Source: Diploscapter coronatus
Taxonomy: Eukaryota; Nematoda; Chromadorea; Rhabditida; Rhabditidae
Reading direction: 5' to 3'
DNA: 64,000 nucleotides
Assembly (NCBI GenBank): GCA_964036155.1
Contig: OZ038423.1
Location: 22,149,249-22,213,248, forward strand
Position numbers and translations under genes: made by a program. Each line of letters begins with the position of its first letter. The stretch's first letter is position 1. The notes under the pieces were generated by a model. The model worked only from the letters and a program-made list of their open reading frames with translations, ran no database searches and was not told where the DNA came from. Below, in pieces: positions 37,694 through 48,789 of this stretch.

Positions 37694-39878
37694 CTACTTG
37701 ATTCTTCTTTGCTTTCTGCTTTTCCTTGTCTTGATTTTCGAGGCGCTAAATTTATCCATGTTTGTGATCGTTTTTGATAAACTCGCTTTCAATGCCCTTC
37801 TGATTAAAAAGTATAGAGTGATTGCTTGAAATGTTGTTCCATAAGTATCCATATAGGTTAATATGAACTGAAACACGTGCTCATTTTTCTTCAATATATG
37901 AAGAACAAATTTATATTACTGAGAGTAATGTAATAGTCGTATCATATTTTGCCATCACTTTATCAGTCGAATAAATATTGAATTCATCTACACCCATATA
38001 TAACATAAAATCCAAAAAATTGACGATATTATTTGTTAAAATTTCAAATATGACCTAAATATTTGTATACATAATTAAATCTTGTATGCATAATATTTTA
38101 TAAACATAAATATTATTATAAATCATCATACATGCGCTATTAGACGTCTATTTAGACCAGTCTCATCTTTTTTCTTTAGTATAGTCATTTGACTGTAATG
38201 CTTCCGAACTTTAACTAATATGAATATTGTACTTGTCAAAATAATAATAATATTTATTCCATCTACGAAATAATTCGAAGGCATAAAAATTTTATCCTGT
38301 AATATTGCACAATTACGTAGCAAAATACAGAATGAACTTACTGCTAAGTATAACATTTGAAAGGAAATTTTTAATCCCTGAGTATCTTTTGAATATTCGA
38401 AGTATATAAAATAATAGGTAATTACATTGGATATTAAATAAAAGCATGCCAAAGCGATATATGCAATAAAGGCTATTTTAAATAGTTGTTTTATTAGGTT
38501 TAATATTTTACCATTTGATGAGCTAAAGCAATCTAATTGTTTAATTGCAAATTCGGTATGTCTACCGAAGAAACTCTCCCTTATAAACGAGAGAGGTATT
38601 GCTAGCGAGAGACCCCCATCTCGCCCCTTTTTGTTTCGCCGTCTTTGCTCTCTCTCCCCGCGTTGTCAATGAAAATCGAGTACACAGATGGCTAAACAAA
38701 AAAGAGGGCGGGAAGAGGGGTCGCTCGATAGCAGTACCTCTCTCGTTTATAATCGAGAGTATTAACACTTACTCAACCAAAGCAAACGATCGATGAAGAG
38801 CCAAAACACATGAAATAAGTTTACCAACGCTTGCAAATGTTAGTCCTTCACCCTCGATAAACCATCGGAGCAACTAAATACCATTAATAATAACAAAATA
38901 AAAATATTTTTATCGGCATTAAACTACTTACGTAATCATATTCTGATATACCACAACATGCAGTCTTCAATGTTTGGTAGCATTCAGCAAACTTCTTAAA
39001 TTAAACGATATCGTAAATCCTCTAATTGAAGTCCCCCTCGAATTTTCAGAACTAGTCATTACTCTACTCAAATCATCTTGAGAAGAGTTTTAGAATTTTA
39101 TTTTTGGGTATTTGAGGCATATTTACTTTTGGTTTCAAGCCTCTACGATATATAGATGAAGAGTTATAACGGTTTGAAAATTTTTGAATTTTTTGACTTT
39201 TGAGGGTTGAACAATAGAAGCTCGGGAGCTTCTATTAGGGGATTTACGGTATTTAATTTTCTTATGGAAACATCGATTTATTTATAATAATATAATCAAA
39301 ATAGATATCGCTTGCTCCGATCAAAGATGGGCGAGAGAAAGAGTGCGAATAGGCAGTTTTCTTTATTTCTCCCATTTCACCACAATATCTTTCTTGCTAG
39401 TCTAAAATAAATGAACGTACGACGCATTGCACCCACTCTTATTTCGGACCTCACGATGTCATCTCAATATGGTTAATTAGTAAATCAATTTACACTTATA
39501 AAGAGTTGAATTATTCCAAACAACCTGAAGGTTACTTCTATCGATAAGAGTTTTTCAAATGTCGTGGACTTTCCATTGGCTTTATTAAGGACTCTTTTCA
39601 TACGTATTATTAGTATCATTGGTATCATAGATAAGCAAAGAAGTATATTCTGTGGAGCCAATGGATCAAAATAATACGACGTGCCTAAATAATCTAATTA
39701 TAATTTAATTTAATTTATAAGATTTGAACGTTATATAAACTTAATGTCAACATATTCAATATTAATACTTATTGGTGGTACTTATTTTAGTAATATATAA
39801 ACTATATTCACATACCAATATCAGAATCAGTTAATGTGTAATAAAATCCCTGTATATGCCATGTACTATTTCCAAATT
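37694..39878 (-). CDS. Seven-transmembrane chemoreceptor-like protein (5' end not fixed)
   Basis: Splice phase links seven AT-rich exons: about 39816-39878, 39494-39684, 38932-38994, 38773-38873, 38132-38561, 37920-38054 and 37694-37867, giving about 385 residues. The chain starts with a short polar segment carrying an N-glycosylation site (GNSTW). Hydrophobic helices follow in order, including NILLCLSMIPMILIIR (TM1), LLSIEVTFRLFGIIQLFIS (TM2), SVGKLISCVLALHRSFALVE (TM3), LFKIAFIAYIALACFYLI (TM4), FVDGINIIIILTSTIFILVK (TM5), ILTNNIVNFLDFMLYMGV (TM6) and FILTYMDTYGTTFQAITLY (TM7). A basic tail ends in RKQRRIK. This is the layout of a nematode serpentine chemoreceptor; I cannot name the subfamily. 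The ATG exon was not found. AATAAA on the minus strand lies 8 nt past the stop. Two introns hold MITEs. Confidence 0.7.
38573..38760. repeat. 188-bp fold-back MITE filling a receptor intron
   Basis: The inverted ends ACTCTC...GAGAGT are followed by matching arms containing TTATAAACGAGAGAGGTA and its complement. Each arm is about 60 bp. The element lies in the intron 38562-38772, leaving only 11-12 bp of non-repeat sequence on each side, including the GTAAGT donor and the CGGTAG acceptor. Confidence 0.8.
39007..39253. repeat. MITE with inverted CCGTAAATCCCCTAAT-type ends
   Basis: The left end ATATCGTAAATCCTCTAATT and the right end, read on the other strand, ATACCGTAAATCCCCTAAT match as inverted repeats. 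The unit of about 247 bp sits inside the receptor intron 38995-39493. The interior is T/A-rich and non-coding. Confidence 0.6.
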
Positions 39879-41040
39879 CTATTATTTTAAATAAGCTTAA
39901 TTTCCGGCATTATTCATATAATTATCTTACTTTGGCAAAATGGGTGTTTATGAAAGTCATCAGTTCGATCCACTATGCATTTGTACATATAAAATGAAAC
40001 TTGAAGGTTGCACTCGCGGCTGTTTCGTGGCTGCTCACTTGCCTTCGGCTGGGGCACGTAAGCGTTGCTCCGGCGCCTGCGGTTAGAATATTATCATTTC
40101 TTATCACTAATAATAAAGTGATAAAATCGAGTTGAAAATGATCCACAATTCTTATTTTCATAATTCGGACTAAAAATAATTAGAAATGAGCTCTTATCAG
40201 TAATAAGATCACTGCATATTCGTAATCAGCGTAAAATTCTGAGTGGAATGAATTCCATTTTGGCTCAAAACAATGAACTTTGAAAAGTCGATATTTTTGT
40301 GCAGGTGAAAATTAGGTGTGTGAGCAGAGTTTAAGAAAACCTTAACACATAATTCCCCCTTTTAACGAAGGTAAGATACGCCCTTTGTATCATTATAATT
40401 ATTCAAAAATAAAAGATTATCCGTGACGGGTTTGCTCTAGAGAAAGCGAAATAGTATGTGACGTTTTTATTTCTCTGCAACCACTTTTTATCTCCCTCTC
40501 TCGCTCTAACATAAACGTACTAACCGGAAAGTGAGGTCAGAGGAAAAGAAAAGGAAACTGATAAAAAAAACGCATACGGTATGGACGTTATCCCTCGCCC
40601 ACTGATTTTTGCAATTTTCCCGCCAAAATAGGCGGCTGCTGTGACTTGTCATAGTTGCATTATTTGTCGAGTTTTTCATGGGCTATCCAATGCTCAAAAC
40701 CGCCTTCGATTTGGCTCAGAAATAAGAAAGTTATGAATTTTTTATCGAGGTCGGATCTGTCAAAACTTTAAGCTACCGTAATCCTCCATACGATAATTTT
40801 TATGAAAAACGGATAGCACCATGAGAATCAGCGTGAAAAACTGAACAATATATGTGAAAATCACCCAAATCGACGGACCCCTGGAAACACCCCTTTGCTA
40901 AGACTTTGGTTTTTCTTGACATTTACTCTTAAGAACAATTGAAGCGTAGTTAAAATTTTATTGAAATAATTTAATTTTTATTTGACAAATACTCATAGGT
41001 CTTTAATATAAAGCTCAGGTTGTGGAGATATCTTTGGCAT
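39879..41040. other. Intergenic region between two minus-strand genes, with a GC-rich islet
   Basis: Mostly AT-rich without supported exons. A GC-rich islet at about 40008-40085 stands out (see findings). CTCTCTCGCTC tracts at 40490-40505 resemble repeat remnants near 31.5 kb. The start exon of the receptor may lie at the left edge. Confidence 0.4.
40977..40982 (-). terminator. Poly(A) signal of the secreted CRCCC protein gene (minus)
   Basis: AATAAA on the minus strand, about 58 nt after the TGA stop at 41041-41043. Confidence 0.55.
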
Positions 41041-44000
41041 TCAAGGGAAATATCCTCCGTCTTCAAGTTCCTGCTTGATGTACTCCAACCCGGGTGCAAC
41101 TGGAGATCCTTTGGGGTGTTCACACTAAAATGCCCCAATTAAAAATCTAATCCTGGCCTATCTAAGGATGTCTATTTACAATTAGTCTCAAGATTTCGAA
41201 GTCATGGGGGATATCCTAATTACAGTAGATTAAAAATTTACCTTGAAAGTAACCGGATTAGGCTTGAATGGGAAGCAGCAGCACCGGCAAACTTTCTCGG
41301 TACGGTACTTAGCGCGAGCTCCAACTCCCTTTCGGAATTTCCTAAAGTTGAAAAGTGCTGATTTACTGAAGCAAGAAGGAATTTTTACTTGGTTTGAACA
41401 GCGCACGAGTACCATTCGAGTCCATTGATGTGTTCACGGAAGGCTGGCTCGACAGACGACAAATCGACTCTATTCGATGGCCAGAGTTTACATTCGCCAC
41501 CGTTTTCCTAAAATATTTCGTATCGGTTTCGCTTATTCTCAAAAGTCGTGATATTTCATTGTTATTTTGGGAGTTCTCAATATTGACTAGTGCAGTAGCA
41601 TGTTCAATTATTTCGAAAGATATCAAGTCTGTGTAGCGTACACGATGTGTTTTCAATCATTAGTGAATTCATCTGTTTTTGCAAAGTGAAATCAAATGCA
41701 AATCGTGTGAACACTTCTGGATCCTCTCGAGCTTGAATTGCCTTTGATTTGGAAAGCCTAAGGAAATTTACGGGATTGGGGGATACTGCGTTGAAGTGAT
41801 CATTTAATCCGGAGAAATCGCATTCAAAGGCGCTCGATTTTCGTCTCGAATCAGCAAGCAAAACCGGTAAGATGAAAGTGAGGTGTGAAGTCGGCTTTTT
41901 CTTTCAGCGAACAAATTATCGATGTTTTCGAATTGAAACTTTGAACTTGATCATTCAAAAGCGAAATTGCACGTGCAAGGCTTGAGATCAAGACTAGATT
42001 GTTGTTTCAAGATTCCATTGATATTTGAAGTGGAAGAAAGAACGTTTTTATTTATAAAAAAAATCTAAATGCGACTTACCAAAAGTAGATTATAGTCGAC
42101 TTCGCAGGAATCGACCTGGCTGTGACCGTCGAGATCCTTGGCGGAGCAGACTCGTTCAGCCACGTAGAATGGGATCACAGGTCGACCGCCAGGAATTCTA
42201 AATGTGACATTTGTAAATTTTATGTTTAGTTCGCAATTTAACGATTATATCAATACATTTGTTGAAATGTATGAACTGCACAATTGTCTGTGAAACTTAC
42301 GTGAACGGACTGACATTGCACTTTTTTTCTCCGCCGTACCCACAACTTTGCTTGTACGAGCATAGACCGCATGGTTTATCCGACTTCAACACGAAATGCA
42401 TGTAATTGTAGAAGTTTGTTAGGGCCTGAAATGCCGTTCATTAAGCAAATATAAAGACGAAAGATTTTATTCGAAAATGCCTAAGTTATGGAGAAACAAC
42501 AATTACCGTTTCATATCGCTTAATGAACGTGTAGAACCAATGTTGTTGACAGACTGGAGTTAATTGTTGGAGATAATTGAGCTAAATTGGAATAATTAAG
42601 CACGCAATTATCACTATTAAATCACTCACTTTGTCATCCTTATCAGGCCAAATGCACTTTCCCCATCTACTCCAATTGGCACACTCTTTAGACCGTGTAG
42701 CGCTCGAATATACGGCGGCTAATTGGGCGTCAACTGAAACATTTTGGAATTACTATGAGTTGGTAGTTTCATCAAAGAGCTAGTTTAGGCTATTCCATGA
42801 AATTCCTTAAATTTTCATGAGTGGATTGTTACTATTTCACCAGTCAAATTAGATTTATTCTCCCACCAAGATACAAATCCCTGTTTGAAAGCCAACTTTC
42901 ATCACGTTGATCCCCTTGACCGCAAATCGCCGATCTTTGAATAGTCAAATCTTCTCAATTCCCTTTTCCTTTCAAAACCGCTTCAGTCCGATCCGAAAAT
43001 GTGTCAGTCAGCCTGATCAATGAGCCACTTCTCCAATTTGCATTCAAGGGCCTAATCGGCTCAATCCTCGAAACTTCACTTTTTTGGTTTAAATTTCGCT
43101 TGAATAGACTTTTGTTATTGATGTCTTAAAAGTGGTGATTCAAGAAATGTTTAGACGAGATAAATTAACTCTATTCTCCTTGAACTATCGAAAATTCCAT
43201 AGAAACGATGTAGTTTTCACTTTTCCCGATGAATCAATAGCGAGTCAAAAATGACAATCTTCTCTTCAGATTTTGATAAACTTGACAGGTCTAACAAAAG
43301 GAAAGGATAACAAGTGAATCTGATAGGCAAGATAAGCCGAGAGAAATCGGAAATTGACCTCGATAATTTCACTGATGGTGAAAATATGCGGAAGAAAGTC
43401 TGATAGTTGACTAATTGATTCGCAAACATTTTTCAGTAAGCCCAAGATAATGCAAAATGAAACCCAGTTTCCGATCGTCATTCTTTCAAAAATACTGAAT
43501 CCGAGTATTCCAAAAATTTTAATAGAATAAATATCGGAAGGAAAAATTCTGGTGAAAACATGGTACCTGATTATAGATAAAGTTGTCCTAGAAGCTTACG
43601 TTATTGAAATGAAAATTAATGTTGTGACTTGTAGAATTTTTTAAAAGATATTTCAATCATGTATTTTAACCTATGAATTTCCAAATTTTCCCCATTTAAA
43701 TTTTCCCGTTCAACAGAGTTATGGACCATCAAACCAATCGTAAAATTGACAAAACGGATTTCGATCTTGTAGGAAAAAGGTGAAATTTATATCGCCATTC
43801 ATAAAAAAATGGCCTGGTTCTTTATGATAGCCTAATCCGATCGAAATGAAAACTCGAAAAACATCCTCATGAAAATTTTAAAAAGTTTCTTCGTAAAGAT
43901 CAGTTTTTAATTAGTTGTAAATTATGAACTAAATAATGAAATTTTTACGGTAGTTCACAACAAATATTTTATTTTTCATTATAACTTTATCCGACTCTAT

Positions 44001-44145
44001 TGACTCGAAAATATTTCAAATTCCCTCATAAAATTTTGAAACCTTGGTGTATGAAGATCAGCTTTACGTTCAAGAAAAATAAATGAAACTAACCTTCCAA
44101 ATAGTTGACCGTGATAAAAACGAGTGATAGGAATAGCTTAGTCAT
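41041..44145 (-). CDS. Secreted cysteine-rich protein, thrombospondin-like start and CRCCC motif
   Basis: Eight exons keep phase and give 258 aa: 44094-44145, 42630-42733, 42507-42581, 42301-42425, 42080-42197, 41389-41507, 41242-41341 and 41041-41124. The first exon encodes a signal peptide ([18 protein letters not shown]). Next are [12 protein letters not shown], shaped like the start of a thrombospondin type-1 repeat, then [39 protein letters not shown] and the block [18 protein letters not shown]. About 14 cysteines suggest a disulfide-stabilised extracellular protein. The gene at 59360-62188 encodes a clear paralogue with every one of these blocks, which supports the exon choices. I do not know a named family. 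The first intron (42734-44093) is much longer than the others. The function is unknown. Confidence 0.78.
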
Positions 44146-47100
44146 GAATAAACTAGGTTCAAAACTGATTTAATCTAATCTATGCGAATATTCAGCCTGT
44201 ATTCCAAGGCCAGCGGTATGATAACCACAGAAACAGTTGAATTAAGCCGAAGAGGGCTTTCTAATCTCTCTGAATCTGACTTTCTGACTGACACTTACAA
44301 GGCACCAATTCGCCCCACCCACTTTCGAGGGATACATTGAATCTCCCTCTCCTCTCTCCTTTTGTGGGATTCAGATTCACCTTTTATCCTTTTTCATCGA
44401 TGCAAAGTACATGAATAGAGAAGAAAGCGGAGTCTTTTCCCTATTCGCACCTTAAACGCCATACAACCATCATGAAGTATAAAGAAAATGATAAAAGAGT
44501 TGAGTTATTCAAGCCGGCTTGCGGGTTGTATCCCTCAATATGAGATGAAGAGGTTTATGAGAATGTAAAATTCAAAATATGGCAAAGGCATTAGGCAATG
44601 CCGAACCTCATAACAGACAGGTTTAGGAAAGGTGAAAAAATGACTATAGATATTCCTATAAAGGGATAATATGCCAATAGGGATGTTATGTGAAGGCTTT
44701 ATGAGTCAGAATTGTTAGATGATATGAAGATTCGTTTGATTTGATTGATGGCAGGTATGAACAAAGTAAAACAAGCCAAAAATTAGTTTTGAAATGGAGA
44801 TAAGCTTCCTTTCTGCGTGTTATCAGCATTTATTTTGTTCGAACGGTATTTTTTATCTAGTTCGAGATTTTGATGTCCAACATTCTAAACGATTAAATTT
44901 AGTCATGACTATTTTTGGTTTAAATTTTGAAACTTTATATTTAGTCTTCTGATACCTAGACATCAGATGGTAAACGACTACTTGCTAAATTCAGCATTTT
45001 GAAATCGAAAGATCGGATTGAAAAAAAATACAAGGATCTCTATGTTTAAACATTCGAAGGTGACATTAGAGAAAAACCGACAATCACAGATTCAGGTTTG
45101 CAGCGAATTCAAAAGTCGAAGTGTTCGAATTGAAATCCGATAAAAATCTGCCAGAGAAAAATATCCGATGAAGAAGCTCGATTAGCTAACACTGAACAAT
45201 GCTTCTGGACGCTTGAAGGGGCGGTCAAAGAACTTGAAAAATAAAGATATAATGCAATTTGAAATCCCGTTTGGTTATGTTTCAAATAATAAGATGGGAA
45301 TGTGATACAAATTTTCTAATTCACTTGATGACAGCATAAACAGTATTAGCTTCAGTAAATAAATGATTTCTTTCAGAAAAATATGTTGCTTCGAAAAATA
45401 AATAAGTCAAATTTTCAAATATAGCTGAATAAATTGATCACTTTGCATCGCAAATATCAGTTTTTCATTCAGAAGATATGAAATACAACAATATCGATCA
45501 CGGTTTGGTTATTGCATCATGAAAATTTCATTTCTTCGTTATGTAATTACAATTTCGGCTAAACTATATTTGATTTTTGTACTTTCAAGCTTGAAGAAAA
45601 ATTTGTCTTTGATGTTTCTGCTTGATTTTATTTATTGCGTTTTCAATCTTCAGTCATTCAGCCATTCACTCTCAGCCAGAGGTTCATTTCTCTTGCCGCG
45701 ATGAATTGTGTTCCTACACTAATCAGTTTTCAAATAGTTGTCTGCTATCCCTGCTCTCTCTTCTGCTTATCATTGCTCTTATCAGTTTCTCATCAGTTAG
45801 AGGGGTCTTCCTATACCCAGCGACGGTGAAATATAGGAAGACTCGAAAAGTGATAGATAAACGCCGATGTCTTGTTTTCTTTCGAAATTTCTGCCCTTTT
45901 TCTTTCTCGAACTCTCATAAACGTTATTTTTCCTCCACAAGACATTTTTCTTGTAAACTATTTTCCAACTGTTATTTTCTCTGAACGATACTATTTTTGT
46001 GCAATTTCTCTTTTCCTCGGAATTTATTATACTATTTCTTCAGTTGTTTTCTTTACTTCCCTTTAGAAACGCATAATCTATGTCAATCTGTCGTTCATGC
46101 TCTTCGGTTTTTCTGTGCCTCTTTCGATCGCACTTTTTACCTTTCCCCTTCCAAAATTCTTCTTCTCTGTGCCCTCTCGTTTCGATGCTCTATTTCGCCG
46201 ACTCATTTTCAGTACATTTTATCGCCGCACAGCCATGTCATGTGGGGTGCTTTCCCGATTGTCTATCTTCTTCTCGCACTATTTTTCAAATTCTCCTTCT
46301 TTTCTTCTCGTGTTTGTTGCAATATTTTCAGTTTTTTTCTTTCCCTCTCATTTCACAATACTATTTCCTAATTTTTAAATCTCTGAAATTTGCTGATTTT
46401 TCGTAGTTTTTCACTGAACTGATCGATCGGGACTCAATGTGAGTGTGCCCAAAACTTTTAGTTCGTTGAACACAATTGCATCACTTTTGGGGTTTGGAGT
46501 TATGACAGAAAGATGACGACGTAATTTATTTGAGAAAAACGTTTTATTTCATTGTAAAAGCGGCTGAAACCCAGTCAATCAATAAAATATGATCTAAACC
46601 GACTATTTCTTGAAAAATGTCTGTCATCAAAGGGGGGAATGTTAGATTATGCAAATGCGAAATATTACATCACAAAGTCAAAGTGAATTCATAAGAGCTG
46701 GGGAAAAAGATCTTTATTTTCGAAAAATTTCACCATTCCTCAACATACGCTCATTTTCGACTATGAATTTCGGACTTTTGACAAATCCTGAAGCATTTTC
46801 TCTTGGAAAATGATCTTTCTCTCATCCCGCGGTAAAACATAGCAACGGAAAGCGGGCTTGCATAGTTTTCGTCATGATTCGTAAAACTATGATGCAAACG
46901 TAAAATGAGCTTTAGTGTTTCGTATAACTCCTAGAGATTGAATGAATTGTGAGAGATTTTAGGAACTGAGGAGAGTAAAAAGTAGGGAACGAAAAATGGA
47001 AAAAAGTGAAGGAAAGGAAATTGGGAGCACGTGGTAATGACAGAAAGTAAGAGAGTTCGCGGAATTGAGAGGGCGAAAAGAGATCGAGAAACATTTCCAG

Positions 47101-48789
47101 ACCAACATTTTCTTTAGAAACGGACACTTTCTTAATTTCATGGATTTTTTGTTGAAATTTTACAATTTTAATATCGTTTAATCTAGAAAGATATGAATTT
47201 TCTCGGAGCAAAATTTGATATCGCTATTTGGTTTTCCATGAAAAATGAAGATACGCTAAAGCATAGACCCTGAAAACTGCACATTTTATTCAGCAAGAAA
47301 TTTGCTAGGGTTTTGAAGACCTAAACCTCTCACCCCATTTTAAAGCATAAATCCAGAAAACCCGCTAATATATAGCACATTCTCCTTGAGAAATTCTCAT
47401 AGACTCATAATTTCCCGCGCGGGGCGCTCTATTTCCTATTCCTTGCGCTCAATCGATAAAACCTACACCATCTTTCTCTCCTCCCTTCTCCCCGCAATCT
47501 ATCTCTCGCTCGTCTCAAAATTGCCCGAGGTTTTCGAATTTTACGACGACCGCAGCAGAGAGCGACGACGCTCTCTTTGGGACCAAATTGATTTTTCCAG
47601 GAACTTTGTCCGTACTCTCCATCTCTCGCCCTCTCTTCAAACCCAGTCCTATTTCGCCTCTCTGCTCACCTCCGCATCCTCTTTGTTTCGCGCGATCTCT
47701 CACCATTCAAGCCTCCTCCCCCACCTTTGCCCCTCAAGGCGTGACCGCCTGTGTCCTCATGTTTATGACGTACAGCAAGCAAGTTTGCATGCTTCATATT
47801 TCAACGTGCACGCAGAGGGATCTCCGCCTTCGACTAATTGCATCTCATCATTCACGAAAACCCTGAAAACTCTCGACATTCTATTAGTTCTCGAAAGTCA
47901 CGACACTTCTGTGTCATGAAATTTTAGTGATTCATAAAAAATCCCTACCTGATTCATTAGACCTCACAAGTTTGATTAGTTTTATCGAGTTTTTTCGGGT
48001 GTATGAAATTGTAAAATCGCTAGTGTTTCGTCATTTTAGGCTAAAAAGGCTTATGTTTCAAAAGTTTAAGATAAATTGACATTTTCCTGAAATGTCCCTA
48101 TATCCGGTTGGAACAAATCGAAAATCCCGCTCGACCTTTAATGCCCCGTGATTTCGGCGTTCTTTGTGTTGATGACGTAGTCGCAATTTATCGGCGTCAA
48201 ATTGTCATTCCGCATTTCGTATCCAATTTTGCAATGTTTTTTGCCGAAATCTCATTATTTTTGTCGTTTCCTCCCCCCAGTTCATTGCATTCATTCATCG
48301 CGTGCCGCGTTCATTCATAGTTGTGCGTCCTGACTTTAGCCGATGTAATTTGCGCCGTCTCCGTTGCGGGGAAACTTCGAGCGACTGGGCACGCGCCTCT
48401 CGCACTCACTTTGTATCGAGTTCATCGTGGGAAGCCCCAACTCGAAACAGCCATTCGATTTTTCTTGCAATCAATAAAACTCGCTACCCTAAAAAATGAC
48501 ATGGGAAAAGAGAATATCGATTTTCTGTTTCCCACGCTATTCTTTTTTGAATTCCGGGTTTGATTTTTGGTTTCGAGTCGAGTTTCTTTTGGGTAACCCT
48601 GAAAAGTTTCCATAATTTCTGTGTCCAGAATCAACAGGTTATTATTTTCTAAAACCTTAAACCATTTGATCGTTGAATAGTTCTTCTGACTTCTCGTTTC
48701 GTTATTTCAAAATAGATTGTTTTTTTTTCAGAAGCGAGTAATTTTTGATCATTTCAGAAAGTCGACAATAACAGATAAAGTGAGAGAGG
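44146..48789. other. 4.6-kb divergent region between the secreted-protein gene and ppm-2
   Basis: No supported exon. At 45600-46420 the plus strand is strongly pyrimidine-rich (runs of T and C) and opens several long but low-complexity frames. At 47380-47760 and 48100-48450 the sequence is GC-richer, with CTCTC blocks and CpG-containing words, which suggests promoter-proximal DNA of ppm-2. A TTTCAG at 48753-48758 could be a trans- or cis-acceptor for ppm-2, 31 nt before its ATG. The 177-codon frame at 47386-47919 is judged non-coding. Confidence 0.45.

Noticed and set aside
47386..47919. 177-codon open frame upstream of ppm-2
   Set aside because: The longest uninterrupted frame in the window, but it lies in CT-rich promoter-like DNA, overlaps another open frame, is Ser/Leu-rich by composition and shows no recognisable domain.
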